Assembly (NCBI GenBank): GCA_937886715.1
Contig: CAKZZD010000006.1
Span: 40,337-104,336 of the forward strand
Direction of reading: 5' to 3'
DNA length: 64,000 nucleotides
DNA from: an uncultured Bacteroidales bacterium
GTDB lineage: Bacteria > Bacteroidota > Bacteroidia > Bacteroidales > P3
Made by a program: the position numbers and the translations under genes. The notes below the pieces were generated by a model. It was given only the letters and a program-made list of their open reading frames with translations, did not search any database and had not been told where the DNA came from. Each line of letters begins with the position of its first letter. Position 1 is the stretch's first letter. This document shows positions 41,025 to 48,993 of this stretch, piece after piece.

Positions 41025-43286
41025 TTATTCCACCTGGACGATGTTGCGCTCGAAGCCGTCGAGGGTGAGTTCGTCGGGGCTGACGAACCAGAGCAGGTCG
41101 TTGCTCTGGAAGACGGTGCCACGTGGCGGGTTGACGATGCGCTGTCCGGCACGCTCGATGGCGATCACCATGACATGGTACTTGGTGGAGAGCACCGATG
41201 TGCCTATCTGCATTCCGCATAGGGGGCCACCGACATCGACACGATAGCGATACATGTGTATCTCGTGGTCGGAATGGTCGTGCACCAGCATATCGGCCTC
41301 TTTGGTGATATCGTTGCGGATGGCGCTGACCTGCTCGTCGGTGCCGATGACGGTGAGCACGTCGAAAGGCATCATGAGGGAATTCTTGTCGGGCAGGTCG
41401 ATGATGGTGTCGCCACGTTCGATGGTGACCACGTTGGCGCCATAGCGTGCCCGCAACTGGGCCTGCTGCAGGGTGAGTCCGGCCAGGGGGGATGCCGGCG
41501 TCATGCGCAGGCGCTCCATGGCGAACTCGTTCTCCATGCCCGTGGGGATATGGAACGATGCTTGCGCCTGGCGCGAATTGAAATTCTTGGTAAACTGCTC
41601 CTCAATCTGGCTGTAGAATCCGTCGGCCTTGCGCGAGAAGAGCACCACGGCCACGATGATGACGGCAATGACCATCAGGAAACCGGCTGCCAGGTCGACA
41701 TATCCGGCCACTACCACACCCACCGACAGCAGCGCGGCAAAATAGCGCAACACCAGCAGCGGGATCACCACCGCCTGCGAGAAACGGTAGTTGTCGAACA
41801 TCTCGCGAATCTTCTTCTTGCTGACATTTTTGACCGCCACGGCCCACAGGAAAGGCGACATGATGACGAGCGTGGCCGCCAGACCGATGATGCGGCTCCA
41901 GATGAGGGGTATCTCAAGGTCGGTGAAGAGGCGGTCGAGGAAAGGCTTCAGAATGGTCAGCGACAGGAGTGAGATGGCGGCCAGGATGACGCCATAGAGC
42001 AGAATGTTGGTCAACTGCTTGCGGATGAAAAGCCTCAGCCGCGGGCGGTCGGTGCTGTCGCCGTTGGCATGCTCGGAATATTGCGACAGGTGCTTTTTCA
42101 GACGGGCCGGCAGGCGCGGCTCAAGCCAGTCGTAGAACGGCAACGCGCTCTTGATCATGTAGGGGGTGACGAATGTGGTGAGGATCGACACCGAGACGAT
42201 GATCGGATAGAGATTTTCGTTGATGACGCCGAAACTCATACCCAGGCCGGCAATGATGAACGAGAACTCGCCTATCTGGCAGAAACAGAAGCCGCTCTGG
42301 ATGGCCGTCTTCAGCGGACGTCCGCTAAGCAGCACCCCAAGTGTGGCCGCGGTGGTTTTGAACAGTATGATGCATAGGGCGATGATCAATATCGGCAACC
42401 AGTACTGCACCAGCACAAGGGGCTTGATCAGCATACCGACGCTGACGAAAAACACGGCGCCGAAGAGGTTCTTAAGGGGGGTGATCAGGCGGTGGATGAC
42501 CTCCACCTCGATGGTTTCGGCCAGGATGGCGCCCATGACGAATGCGCCCAAAGCCGTGGAGAATCCCGCCTTCGCGGCCAGCACCACCATGCCGAAACAC
42601 AGTCCCACGGCCACCAGCAGCAGCGTCTCCTCGGTCATGTATTTTCTCATCCACCGCAGAAAGGTGGGAATCAGATAGATGCCGAACACAAACCACACAA
42701 TGAGGAAGAACACCAGCTTCACCATGCTCAGCACCAGTTCGCCGCCGTTGAAAGTGCGGCTGACGCTGATGGTGCTCAACACCACCAGCAGCAGCACCGC
42801 CACCAGATCCTCAACCACCAGCACCGCCGTCACCGTCGAGGTGAACTTCTGCTGCTTCAGCTTCAAGTCGTCGAAGCTTTTGATGATGATGGCCGTGGAC
42901 GATATCGACAGCATGCATCCCAGGAAGATGCAGTCCATGTCCTTGAAGCCCAGCAGGTGGCCCACCGTGTTGCCGATGAGGAACATGATGGCCAGTTCGG
43001 TCAGGGCGGTGATGGCGCCCGTTGTGCCCACCTTCTTCAGTTTCTTGATGCTGAACTCGAGGCCAAGGGCGAACATCAGGAACACGATGCCGATGTCGCT
43101 CCACACCTGCACACTCGTAGGGTCGGTGATCACAGGGAACCAGTGGAAATAGGGGCCGATGAAGAAGCCTGCCAGGATATAGCCCAGCACCAACGGTTGC
43201 TTGAGCCATTTGAACACTACCGTGATGACGCCGGCGGTGATCAGGATCAGCGCCAGGTCCATGAACAATGCGGGAAGGTTTTCCAT
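41025..43286 (-). CDS. Kef-type cation:proton antiporter with TrkA-C domain
   Basis: This 753-residue protein has a CPA2 antiporter domain of about 12 helices (LKQPLVLGYILAGFFIGP, LEFSIKKLKKVG, SSTAIIIKSFDD, FVMGAILAET). A second set of helices (430-560) and a C-terminal TrkA-C-like cytoplasmic domain (about 600-753: TPASPLAGLTLQQAQLRARYG, IDLPDKNSLMMPFDVLTVIG) follow. It would exchange K+ or Na+ for protons under nucleotide or redox control. It follows the lipid kinase gene by 21 bases, suggesting co-transcription. Confidence 0.9.
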   Translation of the reverse strand: MENLPALFMDLALILITAGVITVVFKWLKQPLVLGYILAGFFIGPYFHWFPVITDPTSVQVWSDIGIVFLMFALGLEFSIKKLKKVGTTGAITALTELAIMFLIGNTVGHLLGFKDMDCIFLGCMLSISSTAIIIKSFDDLKLKQQKFTSTVTAVLVVEDLVAVLLLVVLSTISVSRTFNGGELVLSMVKLVFFLIVWFVFGIYLIPTFLRWMRKYMTEETLLLVAVGLCFGMVVLAAKAGFSTALGAFVMGAILAETIEVEVIHRLITPLKNLFGAVFFVSVGMLIKPLVLVQYWLPILIIALCIILFKTTAATLGVLLSGRPLKTAIQSGFCFCQIGEFSFIIAGLGMSFGVINENLYPIIVSVSILTTFVTPYMIKSALPFYDWLEPRLPARLKKHLSQYSEHANGDSTDRPRLRLFIRKQLTNILLYGVILAAISLLSLTILKPFLDRLFTDLEIPLIWSRIIGLAATLVIMSPFLWAVAVKNVSKKKIREMFDNYRFSQAVVIPLLVLRYFAALLSVGVVVAGYVDLAAGFLMVIAVIIVAVVLFSRKADGFYSQIEEQFTKNFNSRQAQASFHIPTGMENEFAMERLRMTPASPLAGLTLQQAQLRARYGANVVTIERGDTIIDLPDKNSLMMPFDVLTVIGTDEQVSAIRNDITKEADMLVHDHSDHEIHMYRYRVDVGGPLCGMQIGTSVLSTKYHVMVIAIERAGQRIVNPPRGTVFQSNDLLWFVSPDELTLDGFERNIVQVE

Positions 43287-43307
43287 TCAGTCAGTCTGTG
43301 TATTGTT

Positions 43308-44225
43308 TTATTGCATAGGGGTTGGTTTCTTCGACGGCGGCACCACAAAGCGCAAAGCACGGTGGAGGCAGGCCACCTCGAAGCGGTCGCCGGCGAGGAC
43401 CTCGCCGTCGGTGGCGATATAGAAACGCGTGTCGCTCTCGATCACCACCTTGCGGCCGCGGCAAAACGACATCACGTCGGCGAATTCTGGCCGCCGCAGG
43501 TGCTCGCCACGCTCATAGTATTTGATCAGTCGTGCAAAGCGGGGCAACGACACGGGCCGCATGCACATCACGTCAAGCTCGCCGTCGTCGACCTCCGCAT
43601 TCGGCGCTATCATATAGCCTCCGCCGGCCCACTTGGCATTCGACACCGAGGCCAGCAGCATGTCGCCCTCGACCCAGGGGCTGCCGTCGACCGAGATGCG
43701 GCAGGGGTTATGCCTGCCGGTGGCCAGGCTCTGCACAATGCCCTTGGTGTAGGCCATGCGCCCACCCATCAGCGGCACGCGCCGGGCACCGGCCATGTGG
43801 CGGCACACCTCGGCCTCGAAGCCGAAATTGAGCGTGTTGACACAGTAGCGGTCGCCGAGCTGCATCACATCCACCTCAACGGGCGAAGCCCCGAGCTGCG
43901 ACTGCAGGTCGGTGAAGTCGCTGCCAGCGAAATATTTGACGAAATCGTTGCCGCTGCCGCATGGATAGCATGCCACCTCGGCGTTGTCGTGGCCAATGGC
44001 TCCGCTCACCACTTCGTTGAGCGTGCCGTCGCCGCCGCAGGCGTAGAAACGCAACTGTTCGGCGGGTTCAGCAGCACATCGCTCAGCGACAAACCGCGTG
44101 GCATCGCGCGGTGCCTTGGTCTCATACAGTTCCGCATCCAACTCCAACCCGTCCACGGCTGCCGCCACCTCGTCGCTCGAATCGTGACACCCCGCACATG
44201 GGTTGATCACAAATATATGTTTCAT
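43308..44225 (-). CDS. Diacylglycerol kinase-family lipid kinase
   Basis: This 305-residue protein fits the DagK/YegS catalytic family: FVINPCAG at the start, RFYACGGDGTLNEVVSG (ATP loop), YPCGSGNDFVKYF, and NAEVDDGELDVM near the C-terminal lobe. It would phosphorylate diacylglycerol or a related lipid at the inner membrane. It is upstream of the Kef-like antiporter on the same strand. Confidence 0.9.
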   Translation of the reverse strand: MKHIFVINPCAGCHDSSDEVAAAVDGLELDAELYETKAPRDATRFVAERCAAEPAEQLRFYACGGDGTLNEVVSGAIGHDNAEVACYPCGSGNDFVKYFAGSDFTDLQSQLGASPVEVDVMQLGDRYCVNTLNFGFEAEVCRHMAGARRVPLMGGRMAYTKGIVQSLATGRHNPCRISVDGSPWVEGDMLLASVSNAKWAGGGYMIAPNAEVDDGELDVMCMRPVSLPRFARLIKYYERGEHLRRPEFADVMSFCRGRKVVIESDTRFYIATDGEVLAGDRFEVACLHRALRFVVPPSKKPTPMQ

Positions 44226-44300
44226 CTACAATTACCAAAAACAACATCTCTAACGTTAAAAACTGTTATTTATTGCCCGCCACATGCACATTCTCACGAA

Positions 44301-44338
44301 AATGGAAGAGCCGCACATCATTGTGCGGCTCTTCCATT
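44301..44338. terminator. Strong hairpin terminator
   Basis: A perfect 17-base stem, AATGGAAGAGCCGCACA (44301-44317) and TGTGCGGCTCTTCCATT (44322-44338), with loop TCAT. It sits 15 bases beyond the stop of the T9SS-substrate gene on the minus strand, where AGAATGGAAG lies at the base, and upstream of the lipid kinase. Confidence 0.8.
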
Positions 44339-44353
44339 CTTATTCTCAACGGC

Positions 44354-45661
44354 TTACTTCACCATCAGCCGGCGGGTGGCTATGGCCGTGGGGGTGGTCA
44401 GGCGAAGCAGATAGGTGCCTGCCGACAGGCCTGCGAGGGACACCTCCACGCGGTGTTGGCCGCGCGTCAGCGCGACGTTTCTGATCGGTCGGCCGTAGAC
44501 ATCCATCAGCGTCAGCTCGCCCTCCGTCTCGCCGTCCAGCTCCACCGTGGTGCGGCCGCTGGCCGGGTTGGGCTGCACCGAAAACTGCAGCCTGCGGTCC
44601 GACGCCGCTTCGATACCCGACGTGGCTATCACCAGCTCCGGTGCGCTCCATTGCCCGTACACCGTGTCGCTGTAGGCGCTGGTGGTGAAGGAGCAGCGCT
44701 TGCGCACATGGATGCGATAGGTGGTGTCGGGCGACAAGGTGCCGATGTGGGCCTCCAGGCTTGCACCGGCTTGGATATAGCGCTGTGCGTTGTCCGGCTG
44801 CTGGGAGGTGTAGCACACCGCCACCTCGAAGTCCTCGGCATTGGTGTCGGCCGCCCACTGCGCCACATAGCCCTCTGCTCCATGGTCTTCCACCTGCATT
44901 CCCCTCGGCGCCGTGCACCGCAGCTGTACAATGGGGAAGAATGTCCCCCAAAACGGACTGCTAAACCGATCAGACCGACCATAACCAGTAGAAAAGTCAA
45001 AAGGAATCCATGCAATAGGGCAAGGCATTTCCACGTTAGAAGCCTCATCGCCTGTATACACGCCTATGCCACGATACCACTTTTGTCCCCATGTTGTATC
45101 CATTGGTGCCTCGTAATAAGCATGAAGATAGGGTGAGTCGACGTCGGCCCAGAATAACATCCATGTGCCGATATAGAAATTGCCAGTGTCTATCCTTAAC
45201 GGTTCTGGGAAATAATACTCATACAGATCAACCACTTGGGTATCCGGAGACGGTATAGTGTACACATACTCGAATTTGCTGTGTTTGATCATGGCAGAAT
45301 CCATTTTCATCCGCACCATCTGTTGTAACGAATCGAAGTGGCCGGTTTCGATGCTGGGTAGATAAACAAATTCTATTTTCTTTACGGTGTCATCTTGATG
45401 TTTTTCGTCGTAGTAATAATCGTAATAATCAGAACCGGTGATTGCGATGCCATACAACAGACGTTCATTGTGCAAAGTGTTTTGATATTCTTGAATCATC
45501 ACGCACCCATCGTTTCTTAGCCGTCTTGCTTCATAATGGTCTCGCTTCAAAGCAGGCATCGGCTTGAATATATACCAAGGGTCGCCATACCGCACCGTAT
45601 CCTGCGCTTCAGCGGTAATTCCAGCCACCACGAATATTAAAAAAATGGCAATCTTTTTCAT
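44354..45661 (-). CDS. Exported protein with T9SS sorting domain, unknown function
   Basis: This 435-residue protein has a signal peptide (MKKIAIFLIFVVAGITAEAQ). An unrecognised first half of about 245 residues is rich in Tyr and Asp (GSDYYDYYYDEKHQDD). A fibronectin type III-like domain lies at about 250-345 (VQLRCTAPRGMQVEDHGAEG, SPDTTYRIHVRKRC). A type A T9SS sorting domain closes the protein, from FSVQPNPASGRTTVELDG to ATRRLMVK. It is therefore predicted to reach the cell surface. It is 12 bases after the next upstream secreted-protein gene. Confidence 0.8.
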   Translation of the reverse strand: MKKIAIFLIFVVAGITAEAQDTVRYGDPWYIFKPMPALKRDHYEARRLRNDGCVMIQEYQNTLHNERLLYGIAITGSDYYDYYYDEKHQDDTVKKIEFVYLPSIETGHFDSLQQMVRMKMDSAMIKHSKFEYVYTIPSPDTQVVDLYEYYFPEPLRIDTGNFYIGTWMLFWADVDSPYLHAYYEAPMDTTWGQKWYRGIGVYTGDEASNVEMPCPIAWIPFDFSTGYGRSDRFSSPFWGTFFPIVQLRCTAPRGMQVEDHGAEGYVAQWAADTNAEDFEVAVCYTSQQPDNAQRYIQAGASLEAHIGTLSPDTTYRIHVRKRCSFTTSAYSDTVYGQWSAPELVIATSGIEAASDRRLQFSVQPNPASGRTTVELDGETEGELTLMDVYGRPIRNVALTRGQHRVEVSLAGLSAGTYLLRLTTPTAIATRRLMVK

Positions 45662-45673
45662 ATCTGTCTATTT

Positions 45674-47080
45674 TTATTCTTCTGAGAAACAACTGTTTGT
45701 CAAAATGCCAGTAACACTATAGGGACTAGGAAATAATGAAGTAGTATTGTTCGATATGGGTCTTGGATCGCTAATTTTAACAATCGGCAAGTTCTCGATA
45801 GTCTTTACCGGAGCACTGATGGATGCTGGACATGTAGGCGAAGATGCTGGCATTGTGGCAGCAGCATCCTGCAAGTATATCAGCGGCCCACAAGAAGAGA
45901 TGAACCCTTTGTTGACCAACGAATGCACATGGCGGTACAACAGTCCTGTCGGCGGTGTGAGAATGTTCAGTGTGTAGGCCGTGGTCTTGAATGGTTCCCA
46001 CAGGATAAAATCAACCGGGTTTTTGTACGGCTGCAACATCACCACCTTTTTGTATTCGGCAATGTAATCCATCATTGTCGGGTAGATCTTGTCCTGCCGC
46101 CAGAGTTGTTGAGAGATGGTGTTGCTCAGCGTATTCAAATCGATGACTCTCATACGGTCGTAAAATTGGATATTCATTTGGTCTTCGTATACGTATGCCA
46201 GGGCAATCTGATTGTCGACCAAGGCTGTGGCAGCGACATTGGCATTGGCTTCGCCCGGAGCGCCGAGCAGATGCACTATGTGCAGCATCGGAGTGGCCAA
46301 CAGCGGCCCTTTTTCGGCCATACGGAAATGCACCTCGTCGTGTCCACCGGTATAATAATGGCCTGTGAACACAATGAAATCCTCAGTCAGCATCACATCA
46401 TAAAGATATTCCTTGTCGTAGAACGAATTTGCCGACAGGGAATAGATGTTGATGCCAATCGGTGCCGAACCCAATACATTTTCAATCTCGACAATTTTTT
46501 CCTTTGTATAGACGCTGCCTGGTGCAGTCGAATCGATATCGTCGCCTATGGCAATGATTCGATAGCCGGTGTAGTCTTTAAACGCTACAAGTTTATGTAA
46601 CCTCTCAACCCCTGTTGCATGTCCATAATGCAAAGAGGCAGTTCCTGCCAAAAGATTTTGCAAGTTGATATGACCGAAAATAGCTTGGTTTGTGTATGGT
46701 CCAATCCTATAGTAGCCGCAGAAAAAAGCTATATCGCCAACTATATAAATGTCTGATACCGTTATATTGGTATCGGTGAAATAAACCGGAGGATGGGCTA
46801 TGATTTCCGAGCACGCAGGACCAGTTGCCGTCGGTGTCGAAAAGAAGTCGCTATGATTGATCAGAGCCAATCCTATGATCGTGGAATCGCCCACCACGCC
46901 GACAGAATAGTTTTTGTTCCAGTTTCGTATTGGCCGCTGGTAAGCCTCAGGCGTGGGATATGTATTCTGCTTGATCACGGCCGACGTGTAGCGCGTCTGC
47001 GCCGCAGCACTGGAGCACACCAGCAAAGCCAACAATGCAACTGCCAATTGGCGCCGTCTTACAATTATCCTTTCATTCAT
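45674..47080 (-). CDS. Exported protein of unknown function paired with T9SS substrate
   Basis: I do not recognise this 468-residue protein. A signal peptide (RRQLAVALLALLVCSSAAAQ) follows the chosen ATG at 47080. The mature part is beta-rich with repeated strands of the form VSDIYIVGDIAFFCGYYR, TGYRIIAIGDD, TEDFIVFTGHYY, which may be a propeller-like array. There is no T9SS-type C-terminal domain; the end is Ser/Thr/Pro-rich (TMPASSPTCPASISAP) and finishes TNSCFSEE. It lies 12 bases upstream of the T9SS-substrate gene and has a -7 box at 47143-47150. Confidence 0.6.
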   Translation of the reverse strand: MNERIIVRRRQLAVALLALLVCSSAAAQTRYTSAVIKQNTYPTPEAYQRPIRNWNKNYSVGVVGDSTIIGLALINHSDFFSTPTATGPACSEIIAHPPVYFTDTNITVSDIYIVGDIAFFCGYYRIGPYTNQAIFGHINLQNLLAGTASLHYGHATGVERLHKLVAFKDYTGYRIIAIGDDIDSTAPGSVYTKEKIVEIENVLGSAPIGINIYSLSANSFYDKEYLYDVMLTEDFIVFTGHYYTGGHDEVHFRMAEKGPLLATPMLHIVHLLGAPGEANANVAATALVDNQIALAYVYEDQMNIQFYDRMRVIDLNTLSNTISQQLWRQDKIYPTMMDYIAEYKKVVMLQPYKNPVDFILWEPFKTTAYTLNILTPPTGLLYRHVHSLVNKGFISSCGPLIYLQDAAATMPASSPTCPASISAPVKTIENLPIVKISDPRPISNNTTSLFPSPYSVTGILTNSCFSEE

Positions 47081-47142
47081 ATATCTTGTTTTTTGTTGAT
47101 TTACAGCAATATGAAACAAAGACTAATGATATGTATCAAAAG

Positions 47143-47150
47143 CAAAAATA
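47143..47150 (-). promoter_or_regulatory. -7 promoter box of the two exported-protein genes
   Basis: TATTTTTG on the minus strand, 63 bases before the ATG at 47080, with TTGC at the -33 spacing (47170-47173). Confidence 0.55.
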
Positions 47151-47340
47151 AGAAGATTTTCCGGAAAAAGCAAGCGAAAAATACCGGAGGAGTGCATTTT
47201 TTTCATCAGCAGCGCAAATGTACGTCCACTGATGGAGCTCCGGGACCACCGCTTTTCGGCAAACGAACAGGGTTGGCAGCATATCGAATAACGATAAACA
47301 TGCGCTAGGATTTTAACATTTGCAAACCGCTATAAATCAA

Positions 47341-47420
47341 TACCATCTCCATATCATCTCCTACCCAACTCCTACCATAGTAGGAGATGATAGGGTGTTG
47401 ATAGGTAGTTGTCAGGCAGT
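47341..47420 (-). repeat. Dispersed palindromic intergenic repeat, copy 5 (inverted)
   Basis: Read on the minus strand it matches copy 3: TGCCTGACAACTACCTATCAAC, then the core CTCCTAC-TATG-GTAGGAG, then TTGGGTAGGAGATGATATGG. It lies in opposite orientation to copies 1-3, next to the IS30 remnant. Confidence 0.8.
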
Positions 47421-47624
47421 TGCATGGTTTTTACCCCTTAGATGACAATGACAGATCCGGGTGCTAGCGGGTAAGTTCCGATAAGAAACGCATCTTTTGG
47501 AGAGAAAACGAAGGCCGGAAAAGGAGTTTTTTGCCCGGCAAGGGAAGAAAAAAAAGCTCTTCCCATGCGCAGATGGAAAAAAGCAGATGCCATTGCGGCC
47601 TCCGCCGCCAAAAAAAATGGCAAA

Positions 47625-47885
47625 ATGGCACAACTAAACCAGAGGCAAAGGCACGCAATTTATCTGTACATGAAAGAGAAAAGGACGCAGGCATACATTG
47701 CCGGGCGGTTAAACGTCAGTGAATCAACAATCAGCCGTAAGCCGAAAAGAAATGTGGGTGAGCGCGGCTACTCGTGAAAACAGGCCAAGTGGCTGAGAGG
47801 TATTAGGAAAGAGAGGCTCCGCGAGCCAGGAAAGATGTGCGGACGGGTGAAGCGCAGGATAGAGATCGAGGAACGAATTTTATAA
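47625..47885 (+). pseudogene. IS30-family transposase remnant (N-terminal part, broken)
   Basis: Translation from 47625 gives an IS30-type start: AQLNQRQRHAIYLYMKEKRT followed by QAYIAGRLNVSESTISR, a helix-turn-helix used by IS30 transposases to bind terminal repeats. The usual SREIKRN/SRELKRN is SRKPKRN here. A TGA interrupts the frame at 47775. Beyond it the frame still reads like the family (KQAKWLRGIRKERLREPGK) until TAA at 47883. The catalytic DDE domain is missing. This is a dead fragment. Confidence 0.7.
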
Positions 47886-47914
47886 TTGTTAGCATAACAA
47901 TATAAAAAGTTTTG

Positions 47915-47922
47915 TATATTTG
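47915..47922 (+). promoter_or_regulatory. -7 promoter box of holB
   Basis: TATATTTG lies 20 bases before the ATG at 47943. It is probably the promoter of the holB-ricT-gldH-PBP run. Confidence 0.6.
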
Positions 47923-47942
47923 CAAGTTTAAATGGAGGCCCA

Positions 47943-48989
47943 ATGCAATTTAAAGATATTGTAGGACAGAGAGATGTGATAAACCGGCTGACGGAAATAA
48001 TCGACAGCGGAAGGGTGAGCCACGCCCAGATGATTCTCGGCAACAACGAGGACGGGAGCCTGGCGCTGGCGCTGGCCTACCTTCAGTACCTGTGCTGCAC
48101 CGACCGCCAGCACCACGAAGGCGGAGAGCTGCGCGCCGACTCGTGCGGATGCTGCCCGAGCTGCAAGAAGATCAGCCAGCTGGTGCATCCCGACCTGCAT
48201 TTCTATTTCCCAAACGCAGCCACGTCGCGCGTGAAGGACAAACCCTCGAGCGCCGACTTCCAGGGCGAGTTCCGCCAGTTTGTTGAGGAGAACCACGGCA
48301 GGGGCACCTTCGAGCAGTGGCTCGACGCGATGGGCATCGAGAACAAACAGGCCGAGATCAATGTGCGCGACGCCGACGACCTGACCCAGACCCTCGGCCT
48401 GAAGGCCTACGAAGGCGGATGGAAGATGGCTGTGGTGTGGATGGCCGAAAAGATGCGCACCGACTGCGCCAACAAGTTGCTGAAGACGCTCGAGGAGCCC
48501 AGCGAGCGCACCGTCATCCTGCTGGTGGGCGAAAGCGACGAACGGATGCTGCCCACCATCCGGAGCCGAGTGCAGACCATACGCCTGCACCCCGGCGGCA
48601 ACCACCACCAGGCCGAGGACAACGAAGAGTTCGGCCCGCTGCTGGTGGAATGGCTACGGTTGCTGTTCAAGCTGAAAATGAAAGACCTGGCGGCACAGGT
48701 GGACAAAATGGCCGCCATGAACCGCGAACAGCAGAAACAGTTTCTCAGCTATACCCTCGACACCATGCGCGAATGTTTCCTGCATTCCACAGCCGGGCTG
48801 CCCTGCCACTTGCATTCGGGCGACGAGAAATTCGACGCACAGTTTCCGAAAATGGTCACTGTGAACAATATAGAGATGATCAACTCAGCCCTGAACGACA
48901 CCATTTTTGCCATCAGCCGCAACGCCTACGCCAAGATTGCCCTGATGGAGCTCTCGTTCAGGATGAGCCGTGCGCTCAAGAAGCGATAA
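47943..48989 (+). CDS. holB: DNA polymerase III delta prime subunit
   Basis: This 348-residue protein fits the clamp-loader delta prime family: FKDIVGQRDVINRLTEII, SHAQMILGNNEDGSLALALA (a degenerate Walker A, as expected for this non-ATPase subunit), zinc-binding cysteines in the CGCCPSCKK region (68-74), and the sensor motif LLKTLEEPSERTVILL with IRSRVQTIRL. It helps load the sliding clamp. It is followed after 4 bases by ricT, a conserved neighbour. Confidence 0.93.
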   Translation: MQFKDIVGQRDVINRLTEIIDSGRVSHAQMILGNNEDGSLALALAYLQYLCCTDRQHHEGGELRADSCGCCPSCKKISQLVHPDLHFYFPNAATSRVKDKPSSADFQGEFRQFVEENHGRGTFEQWLDAMGIENKQAEINVRDADDLTQTLGLKAYEGGWKMAVVWMAEKMRTDCANKLLKTLEEPSERTVILLVGESDERMLPTIRSRVQTIRLHPGGNHHQAEDNEEFGPLLVEWLRLLFKLKMKDLAAQVDKMAAMNREQQKQFLSYTLDTMRECFLHSTAGLPCHLHSGDEKFDAQFPKMVTVNNIEMINSALNDTIFAISRNAYAKIALMELSFRMSRALKKR

Positions 48990-48993
48990 CAAG

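Larger units (their letters stand above)
47081..47624. other. Intergenic region with repeat and transposase remnant boundary
   Basis: This 544-base spacer between divergent units holds the promoter of the 45674-47080 gene (47143-47150) and repeat copy 5 (47341-47420). A stretch of about 200 bases (47421-47624) shows no supported gene. AT/GC use there is mixed, with A-runs at 47546-47553, consistent with decayed mobile-element DNA before the IS30 remnant. Confidence 0.5.

Noticed and set aside
44301..44338. An attachment site or transposon end
   Set aside because: The palindrome lies exactly between a stop codon and the next gene and looks like an ordinary strong hairpin terminator.
42492..44414. 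A 640-residue plus-strand open frame
   Set aside because: It is antisense to the Kef-type antiporter and lipid kinase genes and dominated by His/Gln/Asp, a codon shadow.
47421..47624. A short gene or RNA in the 200-base stretch before the IS30 remnant
   Set aside because: Short minus-strand open frames here are Phe/Ser/Leu-rich with no motif, and no recognisable RNA fold was found.
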